Positions 26,130 through 34,460 of a stretch of 64,000 bases of DNA are shown piece by piece; position 1 is the first letter of the stretch, and each line of letters opens with the position of its first letter. The notes under the pieces are model-generated. The model did not search any database. It saw only the letters and a program-made list of their open reading frames with translations, and was not told the origin of the DNA. The position numbers were made by a program, and so were the translations under genes. This stretch comes from Urmitella timonensis (GTDB lineage Bacteria > Actinomycetota > Actinomycetes > Actinomycetales > Actinomycetaceae). Location: the NCBI GenBank assembly GCA_900120415.1, contig FQLW01000006.1:992001-1056000 (forward strand), given 5' to 3'.

Positions 26130-26606
26130 CTAAATGGTTTTGCTCTCGAGTAGACCATCTTGCGGAGTCCATATCCACCGCTTTCCCAAGGGATCTGTAT
26201 AGCTAATACTATCAATGGTATGTTTTGATGAATTTGCAATCGGGTTAAGTGCATCGAACTGGGTGTGTTCGATAGTTGGGTAGTTACCATCTGTGGGAGA
26301 AAAATACAATCCTGGTGGAAGTATTTTAAATTTACGTGAGCTATCATTACCGTTGCTGGTTGCTTTAATTGTCACGTCTCTATAGGCAACAGGTTCTTTT
26401 TCAGAGTTATTAATAGCTAGTCCCCAGTCATCGTTCATTTTTTTACGGCACCACCATGCTTGAAGATTACCCGAAAGGTCACGTCTACTAGCCTCCCAAG
26501 CACGGTCAGAAGCTTTTCTAGCTGTCATCCACGCGACAAGTGAGAAAACTAGCGATATTCCGGACGCTGCTGCTCCGATGAGCTCAGAAATATTACCAAG
26601 TTCCAT
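26130..26606 (-). CDS. Unknown protein with N-terminal membrane helix
   Basis: The 158-residue protein has a hydrophobic helix at about residues 9-30, a helical, basic segment (TARKASDRAWEASRRD) and then a beta-rich C-terminal part (about 45-158) with several Trp, Asn and Lys residues. A strong ribosome binding site (AGAGGAGTG) precedes the ATG. No family recognised. It lies between the restriction/KilA-N genes and the left 368-bp repeat, so it belongs to the accessory region; a defence or signalling role is only a guess. Confidence 0.6.
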   Translation of the reverse strand: MELGNISELIGAAASGISLVFSLVAWMTARKASDRAWEASRRDLSGNLQAWWCRKKMNDDWGLAINNSEKEPVAYRDVTIKATSNGNDSSRKFKILPPGLYFSPTDGNYPTIEHTQFDALNPIANSSKHTIDSISYTDPLGKRWIWTPQDGLLESKTI

Positions 26607-26772
26607 TTACACTCCTCTTTGGTGCTGACTGTATTCTGAAGATATCTGGTTGTTATGGAGTCTAGGTTTGTTTTATTGCTCATATGGGGGCAACCTGGCT
26701 AACCTGCTCTAATTATAGTTTTAGATTACTTCAAAGAAGCTCGAATTGGGGGCAACCTCTTTGCTGGGGGGG

Positions 26773-26793
26773 ATTAACCCTTTGGGGGTTAAT
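26773..26793. terminator. Hairpin copy inside left repeat
   Basis: ATTAACCC-TTTGG-GGGTTAAT, the same hairpin that follows the intact efflux gene (37516-37536), duplicated with the left repeat. Confidence 0.5.
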
Positions 26794-27113
26794 GCTTTAA
26801 GAGTTCATGGGCAGCGTGCCCTTCGGGTTCGATTTGAAAAGTGCAGTGTTCGATTTTTCGTGGGAAATGAGTTTTCATACAGGTTTCTACCTGGTGTAAT
26901 ACTTCGAGGGCGTGTCCGTCTTTATAACACTGTTTAGCTATGATGATATGGGCTGACAGTAATACAGTGTGGGAATTTAGGGGCCATACGTGCAGGTCGT
27001 GAAGTCCGGTAACATGGTCTACCCGCAAAATATGTTGGCGAATCTCGGCTACGTTTAGTTCCTTGGGGGCGCGGTCAAGCAAAATCTCCCCTGCATCTTT
27101 GAGTAGTTTATAG
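26789..27113 (-). pseudogene. C-terminal fragment of cation diffusion facilitator gene
   Basis: This minus-strand fragment encodes about 107 residues identical to the C-terminal cytoplasmic domain of the intact CDF exporter at 37532-38437 (LLDRAPKELNVAEIRQHILR onward). It lacks all membrane helices and ends abruptly at the right end of the repeat, 27113. It has no start signal of its own and is a by-product of the repeat-forming recombination. Confidence 0.9.
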
Positions 27114-27240
27114 TAATGCTTTACAGATAATTACCCATAAATCCACCGCGGTAGCGCCGCGAAAATAGCGTTAGTATTTTTTGAATGTGGGCAGGAGGAA
27201 AAGCTTATTCCCGCGCCCATCTCCCTAAAATATGTGGTAA

Positions 27241-28968
27241 CTAGGCTATTTGTTGCCCTAAAAGCGTTCTATAAATTGGCTGATCTTTAAGTTCCTGATG
27301 AGTCCCTTCCGCAACCACGTGCCCACCCTCAAGAACTACGATATAATCCGCGATACGAATAGAAGCCAGCCGATGGGCAATGACGATAGTGGTACGGTCA
27401 GCTCTTGCGTGACGAATATTTTTGGCAATGGAGGCTTCGAGAAACGGGTCAATATTAGCTAGCGGCTCATCGAGGATGAGCATGTCGGGATGCCGAAGAA
27501 AAGCACGAGCAATCCCGATACGTTGACGTTCCCCACCCGAGAGCGTGGTTCCCCGATCTCCGACTTTCGCGTCTAATCCTCCTAAAGAAGTAATCAGCTC
27601 ACTGATATCAGCTTCGGCAAGAGCTGCCCAAATATCATCATCGGAGGCCTGCGGATTAGCTAAAACAAGATTGTCTCGCACAGTTCCGGCAAAGATATGG
27701 CAGTCCTGGGGAACAAGAGCCAGTCTTTCGCGATATTGATTCGGTTGATAGGAGCGAAGATTTTTCCCATCAAAACGCAGTTCGCCTTCCTGAGGATCAA
27801 GATAACGCATAGCCAGATTGGCTAGGGTAGTTTTCCCCGCCCCTGATTTTCCAACAATGGCGATTGAGCGTTTAGGAGTTGCGGTTAAGTTAACTTGGTT
27901 AATAACTGGCTTACCTGCCTGATAGGAAAAAACCGTATTGTCGCTAACTAAATGGTTTGTTTCTGCCTCGTATACGGCATGATTGGTTTCCGGGATGGAG
28001 GGGATGGGATCCTTAGCGTTAAGAATGGTATTAATCCGGTGTGCGCATGCCCCAATTTCTCCTACTCTCCCCAGCATGCCTACTAGCGTTGTCGCGGGGG
28101 TTGCTACTAGACCCGCTAGCGCCACCGCAACTGGTAACAAAGCTGAATCTAATTGTCCGGTCAGCACCCATCCAGTTAGGATGACTAGCAATATTGTGGA
28201 TCCGACTGTGGTGGCAATCGTAGAAAATGCTGATTCCCAAGCTTTCCTTATCGTTTGCGAATTCTTAGTTACCTGCACTTTTCGCGTTAAATCCAGGATT
28301 TGCGCATTTTGTTTATCCACCATCCCCAAGGAACGCAGTTCCCTTTGCCCTTGAATAGAATCCAGAACCGCAATACGCAATTGGGCTAGTTGATTACGTA
28401 ATTTTTTACCTTGTCGCCGTTGTATGGACATGAGGGCGAAAGGGAATGCAATCATAGCTGCAGTTGGTAACAGCATTATCAGTCCAACCGGACCAATAAA
28501 ACTCACCAGCACCCCGGTAAATAACATAGGAGTGAGGACGGCACAGATGGCAGTGGAGGCCGTATGCGCATAAAACCATTCCAACTGTTCCGCATCATTC
28601 ATGGCTGCCGATGCCACATCACCGGTGCGTTTTCCTTGCAATCCTAAGGGGGCAATTCTTTCTATAGCGTTATAAATATGCACCCGCAAAGTATGTAGAA
28701 TCCGGTAGGCAACTTCATGTGACCACCAAACCTCAAAGAGGGTACTCACGGCATGCACGACCACCAGGGTAAACATCATAACGAACAGCAGGGTCAGATT
28801 ATTCGTACGGTTTAATATGAATTGCGTAGATATCCATACTGAACTTACCGCAACCCCAACAACACTAATTTGGGCAAGTGCAGTCACAATAGTGGCAGCT
28901 ACGAAGAGAGGAACACACTCGCGTAGCCGCTTCATCAGCGCGAGGAAATTACTGAAAACTAAGCTCAT
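27241..28968 (-). CDS. ABC half-transporter (membrane domain plus ATPase), second of pair
   Basis: The 575-residue protein has six membrane helices (about residues 15-300) and a C-terminal ATPase with Walker A GKSGAGKT, signature LSGGERQR, Walker B LILDEPLANIDP and switch His in IAHR. Layout resembles CydC, IrtB or YbtQ. It starts 6 bp after the first half-transporter gene, so the two probably form a heterodimer. In an operon with a YcaO enzyme and peptide gene it may export the modified peptide; since Ybt- and Irt-type half-transporter pairs import metallophores, import is an alternative. It ends the minus-strand unit. Confidence 0.87.
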   Translation of the reverse strand: MSLVFSNFLALMKRLRECVPLFVAATIVTALAQISVVGVAVSSVWISTQFILNRTNNLTLLFVMMFTLVVVHAVSTLFEVWWSHEVAYRILHTLRVHIYNAIERIAPLGLQGKRTGDVASAAMNDAEQLEWFYAHTASTAICAVLTPMLFTGVLVSFIGPVGLIMLLPTAAMIAFPFALMSIQRRQGKKLRNQLAQLRIAVLDSIQGQRELRSLGMVDKQNAQILDLTRKVQVTKNSQTIRKAWESAFSTIATTVGSTILLVILTGWVLTGQLDSALLPVAVALAGLVATPATTLVGMLGRVGEIGACAHRINTILNAKDPIPSIPETNHAVYEAETNHLVSDNTVFSYQAGKPVINQVNLTATPKRSIAIVGKSGAGKTTLANLAMRYLDPQEGELRFDGKNLRSYQPNQYRERLALVPQDCHIFAGTVRDNLVLANPQASDDDIWAALAEADISELITSLGGLDAKVGDRGTTLSGGERQRIGIARAFLRHPDMLILDEPLANIDPFLEASIAKNIRHARADRTTIVIAHRLASIRIADYIVVLEGGHVVAEGTHQELKDQPIYRTLLGQQIA

Positions 28969-28974
28969 AGTCGA

Positions 28975-30708
28975 CTAGGCTCCTATCTGTGCACTAATCA
29001 ATCTTGACCAGGCATTATCTTCCTGGCTTAACGTACAGGGATTCCCGCTACAAAGCACTTTCCCGTGTCCCATTACCACTACATGATCTGTTTGCTCAGC
29101 AGCGTCAATACGGTGGGTAACCAGCAATAAAGTGAGATTCGGGTACGCCCTGCGAATATTAGCTAGAACCGTTGTTTCTGTTTGGGTGTCCAAACCAGAA
29201 GTAGATTCGTCAAGTACAAGGAGAGGGCACTTACGAACCAGAGCACGAGCGATTGCCAACCGCTGTTTTTGCCCTCCGGAGAGGTTCGAAGCATGTTCTT
29301 CAATTTTTAAATCAAGAATATTGTCACCAGAATCAGGATTGTTATCGGGATGCAGGTTTGTGGCACAGGCTAGCTTTAGAGCCGTCATCATCTCCGCTTC
29401 ATCCGCTTTGGGATTAGCTTCGGCTAAAATTGATCTTACTGTTCCCGGAAAAATAATCGGGTCTTGCGGAACTAGGGTGACGGTACGCGCAATATCCAAA
29501 CTGTCCGCTGAAACCCCTCCAACTGTGATACTTCCACTATCAGGGTGATCGAAACCCATTAATAACCCGAGCGCGGTGGATTTTCCAGAACCTGACAGCC
29601 CTACCAAGGCGGTTGTTTTACCTGCGGGAGCTGCGAAAGTGACTTGATCAAGAGCGTGATCTGTAGCTCCCGGATAAGCGTAAGAGATGCTAGCGAAAGA
29701 AACCTCATTGCTTTGAGGCAACTTTTGCGAAGATTTGCAGGTCGTGGAAGAAGTTTGCGTCTGCTCAAATATTTCGCTCATAGCTGGCAGCGCGGAAATA
29801 CCAAAGAATGCTTCATGCCAACATGCCGATAAGGCAGTAAATGGGCGGAACAGTTCGATAGATAGCAGCGTAACCACAAATAGCGAGCTGATTGGCATCG
29901 CCTCGGAAGAAATCAAAGAAATTGCGATCACTAGCCCGAGGGCGGGACCGAGCACTTTCATCATTCCTGATAGGCCCGTTTCCCCCAAGGAAAGCCGTAG
30001 CTGCCCCATAGTAGTTTTCAGCAGCTGGCTCGACTGTTTTTCCAATTGGGTGCCATGATTTTTAGCCGCCCCAAAAGATTTCAAAGTGGACATCCCCATC
30101 ATAGAATCCACGAAATCGGCATTGAGATTTTCGTACGCTATCCAATGCGATTGTCCGCGATTAGCAAGAGCTTTATCCCATAATCGGGGAATGGCAACAA
30201 TCGCGACTCCACAGACTAAAAGAACTCCCGCAATCAGGGGAGAAATGCTGGCAATAACAATCGTTAAACCAATCGCTGTTAGGGCGGTGACCGCAAGTTG
30301 GGTGAAATACTTGACGAAATAGGGTTCGATCGCCTCAACCCCATCAGTGAGAACCGACTGTATTTGTCCAGAACGCCCCAGCCCTCCCCGCATCGGTCCG
30401 CGCGCATCTAGTTGCTCTAGAAGAGCCCGCCGTAAACGGCTTTTTACCACTAGTCCCGCTCGATTTTGTAGAAGCTGTCCACTTACCTCAAGTAACGGGC
30501 GGATTAAGAGCAAGCCAGCGATAGCTATGATTAGTCCCACCACCATGGAGACTCGGCGAGAGCTCAATAGCTCATTGAAAAGCATGGCGTTGCACACCGC
30601 GGTTGCAATATATAAGCAAGACACCAGGACACCCAACATCATGGCGGGAGCCAGCAGCCACACGGAGACTCTCGCGGCGCGCATAACTAAACGTTGCTTT
30701 GTGAACAT
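28975..30708 (-). CDS. ABC half-transporter (membrane domain plus ATPase), first of pair
   Basis: The 577-residue protein has a six-helix exporter-type membrane domain (about 10-310) and an ATPase domain with Walker A GLSGSGKST, signature NLSGGQKQR and Walker B LLVLDESTSGLD. It is closer to CydD/YbtP-type than to peptidase-containing bacteriocin exporters, as no N-terminal C39 protease is present. It follows the YcaO gene by 34 bp and directly precedes its partner. Leader removal must then be done by another protein; the peptidase of the divergent unit is a candidate. Confidence 0.87.
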   Translation of the reverse strand: MFTKQRLVMRAARVSVWLLAPAMMLGVLVSCLYIATAVCNAMLFNELLSSRRVSMVVGLIIAIAGLLLIRPLLEVSGQLLQNRAGLVVKSRLRRALLEQLDARGPMRGGLGRSGQIQSVLTDGVEAIEPYFVKYFTQLAVTALTAIGLTIVIASISPLIAGVLLVCGVAIVAIPRLWDKALANRGQSHWIAYENLNADFVDSMMGMSTLKSFGAAKNHGTQLEKQSSQLLKTTMGQLRLSLGETGLSGMMKVLGPALGLVIAISLISSEAMPISSLFVVTLLSIELFRPFTALSACWHEAFFGISALPAMSEIFEQTQTSSTTCKSSQKLPQSNEVSFASISYAYPGATDHALDQVTFAAPAGKTTALVGLSGSGKSTALGLLMGFDHPDSGSITVGGVSADSLDIARTVTLVPQDPIIFPGTVRSILAEANPKADEAEMMTALKLACATNLHPDNNPDSGDNILDLKIEEHASNLSGGQKQRLAIARALVRKCPLLVLDESTSGLDTQTETTVLANIRRAYPNLTLLLVTHRIDAAEQTDHVVVMGHGKVLCSGNPCTLSQEDNAWSRLISAQIGA

Positions 30709-30742
30709 AATCGCCTATCCTTTCTCAACAACGGTATCGGTT

Positions 30743-32953
30743 CTACGCGTGCGGCATTGGGAAGGGGTTCATGCTGCCTTCAGGTCTTGGCGAATCCACC
30801 CATCCTAACCGTACTGCTTCCTCTGCCACCATATTGCGACCCAGGTAGGGAAATGCGGCGGGAGTATTGCCGATGGTGCCAGGAATTAATGTGCGAATCA
30901 CATGCAGTCCGCAAGAAGCGACATCGCGAGAGGTGATATCAACGGTTATTACCCGCATACCCCGGGCATGGATACGCTCTATATAGCTAGCTAATTGACT
31001 ATCTTTCAGCTGTGGCACAGATGAAATACTGCGGGTTGCTGGTATATCCAACAGTGGTTTCACTCTGTCTACCGCACGAGGATCTAGAAAGACCTCTTGC
31101 TGAATTAGGAGGTCATCTACATCTTTGAGATCCTCACGGAAATCATCCAGATAGCGGCGGTCACGGCGCCATTTCTTATATGAGCGTCCAGGAAGTAGAC
31201 CTTTACGGATTGCGGTCCAATGTGCCCCTTCGGGGTTTGCGAGGTCGTGAGCTCCTTCTTGTAAGGTGAGCGCTTCACTCCAGGCTTTTAAGGCGCCTTG
31301 TTCAACGCTCGAGCGACAAGAAAAACCAACGTGTACCAGTTTAGATACATCATTGTGAACTACCCCGGCTAGAACCGGAATATTGAAAGTGTTGTCTAGA
31401 TTGATCAAAGCGGGACGGAGGGGCTCTTTTGTCCCGATAAAAAGATCTAAGTATTTCTGAGGTAATTTCAGGTGCGGAAGCGCCTGGGTGTTCAACCACC
31501 ACACCATGGTGGCATGCCGCTCAATAATTTCACTGATACCAGATAATATCGCCTGTGCACTGCTGGTTCCTGCTGCTACTCCAGCAAAGGCAGGAAAGTT
31601 AACTTTCGGTTCTTGCCGATACTGGTTGGTATACCAGTTGACATACACCAAGGAGGCGGGAACTAAAACTGGCTCTTCATCCTCATAATAGGTACCTTCC
31701 ACCCACCCTACGGGCAGGTCAGGGGTCAACGGTACAAAAGGAAATCCGGGGTGCTGGTACTGGTTTGCAGAGAAAAGCACCAGTTCTTCCGGATGAAGAA
31801 GCGGGTATCCTTTTCTCGTTAATTCCCGATAAGAACCATGTAATACCGGTTTGAGATCAATTAGGTTAGAACAATAACGCTCAACTGATTCACCAATAGC
31901 CGCTAGTTCGGTGTCGTGGATCTGCGCTTCCTTTTCTTTTTCTCCAACCTCATTGGGGATTAACGTTGAGCCTTGGCAAAAAACTGTGTTGATATAAGTT
32001 GATGTTCTGCGTAAATCACACGTTCTCGCCTGGGTAGTATGCAGCGTAGGTGGCATATAGGCACTGTGCTGTACCCGGGTGAGCTCTTTTACGATTCCGT
32101 AGCATTTATCAACCACAAAGGGGGGAGGGTGAATTGGGGATTTAGGCTGGGGGCCCATCATAAAATTTGTGGGAAGCACCGCGTGAACTTCGAGCTCCCC
32201 TTCCAAGGAAATTGCCCAAATAGTGTCAAGGGGGTTTGATTTCTGGTTATCGATTTCATTGCGAGTAATAGCTCTAATTAATTCCGCTGCTTTGTGCCCC
32301 ATATTTTTGGCTGCAGCTAAGCGCGGTAAGAAGCTTCCCCATATGGGGCTACCCATTTTTGCTTGAAATACTTCACTATTGACTGCATTTCCGGCGAGAC
32401 GAGCAAGACTGTCGCTATAAGTTGCACCTTGCCCTTTAAGTACTGCTGGGCCAACCAATAGTTGGTCGGGGGTATGATCCACCGTGATCACTGAAATATT
32501 TAGCCCGAGATTGTCTTCAATGGTTTGCGCAAATACGGGAGCAGGCTCATCTCCGCGGCACACCACTAGCGTGCCGCAATTGAAGACTTGGTATGCACAT
32601 TCGCGAACTGACTGGGAAGACAGGCGCGCCGCGACATCATTCTTTTGAAGCTCCGAAGTTATTAAACGCGCAATTGTGGGGTCACCGCAGACAATTACCT
32701 CTGCAACGGCCGCAGATTGAGGATCAGGGGTCTGGAAGACTAGGTCATGCGTGTTGATAAAACAGCTGTGTTTTTCTAATGCTTTTTTCAACGGAGTGCC
32801 CAAAGGGTGAGTGGACTGGACATCCTGCGCCGCATCTAAGACGCGCACGATGCTATTAGCATCCGTTGAGAGCACCAGATCACGACCATCTGCACATGTA
32901 AGAACGCATCTATTCGTATCCAAAGGCCTTACTTGCGCGCAAATCTTCCACAT
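30743..32953 (-). CDS. Fused E1-like/YcaO cyclodehydratase for azoline formation
   Basis: The 736-residue protein has the layout of fused TOMM cyclodehydratases (PatD/LynD type): an N-terminal leader-binding and E1-like part (about 1-290) and a YcaO domain (about 300-736). YcaO ATP-site motifs are seen: GESVERY near 354-359, SEIIERH near 473-480, and AWSEALTLQE near 552-561. The chain ends in the Pro-x-Pro-x-Pro tail typical of azoline-forming YcaO proteins (P730, P732, P734). Such enzymes use ATP to cyclise Cys, Ser or Thr in a precursor peptide into thiazoline or oxazoline rings. The small peptide gene 78 bp upstream is the obvious substrate. No flavin dehydrogenase is encoded nearby. Confidence 0.88.
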   Translation of the reverse strand: MWKICAQVRPLDTNRCVLTCADGRDLVLSTDANSIVRVLDAAQDVQSTHPLGTPLKKALEKHSCFINTHDLVFQTPDPQSAAVAEVIVCGDPTIARLITSELQKNDVAARLSSQSVRECAYQVFNCGTLVVCRGDEPAPVFAQTIEDNLGLNISVITVDHTPDQLLVGPAVLKGQGATYSDSLARLAGNAVNSEVFQAKMGSPIWGSFLPRLAAAKNMGHKAAELIRAITRNEIDNQKSNPLDTIWAISLEGELEVHAVLPTNFMMGPQPKSPIHPPPFVVDKCYGIVKELTRVQHSAYMPPTLHTTQARTCDLRRTSTYINTVFCQGSTLIPNEVGEKEKEAQIHDTELAAIGESVERYCSNLIDLKPVLHGSYRELTRKGYPLLHPEELVLFSANQYQHPGFPFVPLTPDLPVGWVEGTYYEDEEPVLVPASLVYVNWYTNQYRQEPKVNFPAFAGVAAGTSSAQAILSGISEIIERHATMVWWLNTQALPHLKLPQKYLDLFIGTKEPLRPALINLDNTFNIPVLAGVVHNDVSKLVHVGFSCRSSVEQGALKAWSEALTLQEGAHDLANPEGAHWTAIRKGLLPGRSYKKWRRDRRYLDDFREDLKDVDDLLIQQEVFLDPRAVDRVKPLLDIPATRSISSVPQLKDSQLASYIERIHARGMRVITVDITSRDVASCGLHVIRTLIPGTIGNTPAAFPYLGRNMVAEEAVRLGWVDSPRPEGSMNPFPMPHA

Positions 32954-33031
32954 AACCCCTGATCCTCTTACCTATATGAAATATTGGGTAAAGTGCGTCT
33001 TAGCACTATTTTTTACTCGACGCCTATCTAC

Positions 33032-33136
33032 TTACCTCCATGCAAAGCTCTGCTGGGTAGCGCCGTGATGGCAGTGAGGAACAGTGATTTGATCGGTGTT
33101 CACTTCCTCAATCTCTACGATTTCGAGTGTGTTCAT
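33032..33136 (-). CDS. Candidate RiPP precursor peptide (34 residues)
   Basis: A 34-codon frame starts at ATG 33136-33134 behind an excellent ribosome binding site (AAAGGAGGGG at 33139-33148) and ends at TAA 33034-33032. The first about 20 residues are acidic and leader-like (EIVEIEEV near 5-12); the end reads PHCHHGATQQSFAWR. The core offers one Cys, one Thr and one Ser for cyclisation and three His as possible metal ligands. It is the first gene of the minus unit behind the iron-box promoter, directly before the YcaO gene, where RiPP precursors usually lie. No similar known peptide comes to mind. Assignment rests on position, ribosome binding site and composition. Confidence 0.75.
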   Translation of the reverse strand: MNTLEIVEIEEVNTDQITVPHCHHGATQQSFAWR

Positions 33137-33189
33137 TTCCCCTCCTTTCAAGCGATAGAAACTTCAGAGGCTAGCCTTTAACTTGTCGC

Positions 33190-33208
33190 ATAGGTTATGC
33201 TAACCTAA
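33190..33208. promoter_or_regulatory. DtxR/IdeR-type iron box between divergent RiPP and uptake units
   Basis: ATAGGTTATGCTAACCTAA matches the DtxR consensus TTAGGTTAGSCTAACCTAA at 17 of 19 positions. It lies in the only intergenic region between the minus-strand peptide/YcaO/ABC unit and the plus-strand peptidase/Fec unit, so one site can control both. Iron-loaded DtxR would repress them. Confidence 0.85.
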
Positions 33209-33212
33209 GTAC

Positions 33213-33240
33213 AGTTTACGTGGTTTCTTCTTTTGCACAA
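33213..33240 (-). promoter_or_regulatory. Candidate promoter of the precursor/YcaO unit
   Basis: On the minus strand TTGTGC (33240-33235), a 16-bp spacer and TAAACT (33218-33213) form a plausible promoter whose start site would fall inside the iron box, about 70 bp before the precursor start. A plus-strand promoter is less clear; TTGTCG-N17-TAAGTA (33183-33211), with the box in the spacer, is one option. Confidence 0.45.
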
Positions 33241-33278
33241 GAGGGAAATAAAACTACGGAACAAATGAAGGAGGTTAG

Positions 33279-34460
33279 GTGAACCAGATATCGCGACCCT
33301 CCCTGCCTAAGTGCGAAAACATGATCAAAGTGCGCGGTGAGATCCGGTTACCCGAAGGCAGTGCCTTCTACCCACAGTGGAAAACCTCTGGATCTAACCC
33401 GGTATATGGCGGTTACCAAGATGCTTGCGAAACCCTGGTTTGCGACACCAAAACTTTTGATGTCATCACCCACAAATCTGGAAAATCATTCCCACTAGGA
33501 CAGCACATTAAACCAATAAAAATGCTCGACCAAGAGCTCTATTTACAAGGCTCCTCCTTTATTAACGCTCCCCGCCTTTACCGACTTGATCGGAAAACTG
33601 GAGAACTAACTTTCGCTAAGAATGACACCTCCCGAAATGGCAACGCATTTACCTGCAGACAGATTTGGGCCCATAGTGAGGACGGAACCCGAATCCCTAT
33701 AGACTGCTTCGGAACGTTAGCGGGAAAACAGCCGACAATCGTATTTATTTACGGAGGATTCGGGAGGAACAATCACAGTTTTTACAGTCCAGACATTTAC
33801 TCAAAATGGTTAACCCGTGGTTACAGCGTTGCCGTTATTCACTCCCGAGGAGGCGGTGAATACGGGAAAGCTTGGCACCAAGCCGGGGTTAAAGCAGGAA
33901 GACGCAAAGTCAGGGAGGATATAGCCTCTTCTATTCGTGAATTGCATCGTCAAGATATTTGTACCCCCGAGACTACATTCGTACACGGCATGTCTCATGG
34001 AGCACTGCTGGCAGCGATTACCACTATCCACCACCCAGAACTGGTATCCCAAGTAATATGCCGCGTCCCGATTAGCAGCACGAAAGACCTGCCGAAAACA
34101 ACCTTAGGTCGTAAATGGTTAGACGAGTACGGGGATCCTCAAACCGCTGATTGGGATAACTTTATGAAAGAAGAAGATCCCTTAGCCTGTGATACCACAC
34201 CCCAAATTTTAAGCAACACATCTTGGCTGATTATTGGCTACTGCCACGATGCAGTCACCGCTATTTCTCATGCAGATGCCCTAGTCGAACGGGTAAATAA
34301 TTTGGGAGGAGAAGTAACGTACTGGCGTTATTCCAGCAAAGGCGGACATGAGGGGGCATGTGATCCCAGCAAGCGGATAGCCCACGAACGCAAGCTGTGG
34401 AGCTATCTGAGCCAAAAAGCATCTGAAATAAAAATGAAAGCAACAGGTTCTCCATGTTGA
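33279..34460 (+). CDS. Short prolyl-oligopeptidase-family (S9) peptidase, candidate leader peptidase
   Basis: The 393-residue protein has an alpha/beta-hydrolase peptidase domain with a full triad: Ser239 in GMSHGA, Asp324 in GYCHDAV, His357 in KGGHEGA. It keeps only a short N-terminal part in place of the about 400-residue propeller of classical prolyl oligopeptidases. No signal peptide is seen, so it acts in the cytoplasm. GTG start with AAGGAGG four bases upstream. It is the first gene of the plus unit and overlaps the Fec permease gene by seven bases. It may cut the leader from the modified peptide or break down the imported compound to release metal; neither is proven. Confidence 0.8.
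   Translation: MNQISRPSLPKCENMIKVRGEIRLPEGSAFYPQWKTSGSNPVYGGYQDACETLVCDTKTFDVITHKSGKSFPLGQHIKPIKMLDQELYLQGSSFINAPRLYRLDRKTGELTFAKNDTSRNGNAFTCRQIWAHSEDGTRIPIDCFGTLAGKQPTIVFIYGGFGRNNHSFYSPDIYSKWLTRGYSVAVIHSRGGGEYGKAWHQAGVKAGRRKVREDIASSIRELHRQDICTPETTFVHGMSHGALLAAITTIHHPELVSQVICRVPISSTKDLPKTTLGRKWLDEYGDPQTADWDNFMKEEDPLACDTTPQILSNTSWLIIGYCHDAVTAISHADALVERVNNLGGEVTYWRYSSKGGHEGACDPSKRIAHERKLWSYLSQKASEIKMKATGSPC

Larger units (their letters stand above)
26746..27113. repeat. Left copy of 368-bp direct repeat
   Basis: Bases 26746-27113 appear identical to 37489-37856 (same orientation, offset 10743). The repeat is the last about 108 codons of a cation-efflux gene plus its downstream hairpin. Before 26746 and after 27113 the flanks differ between copies. 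The two copies bracket the whole RiPP/uptake cassette. Confidence 0.95.

Noticed and set aside
27114..27240. Additional gene or terminator after the ABC half-transporter
   Set aside because: Short GC-rich inverted repeats (for example CGCGG-TAGCG-CCGCG) lack a T-run on the relevant strand and no open frame is convincing.
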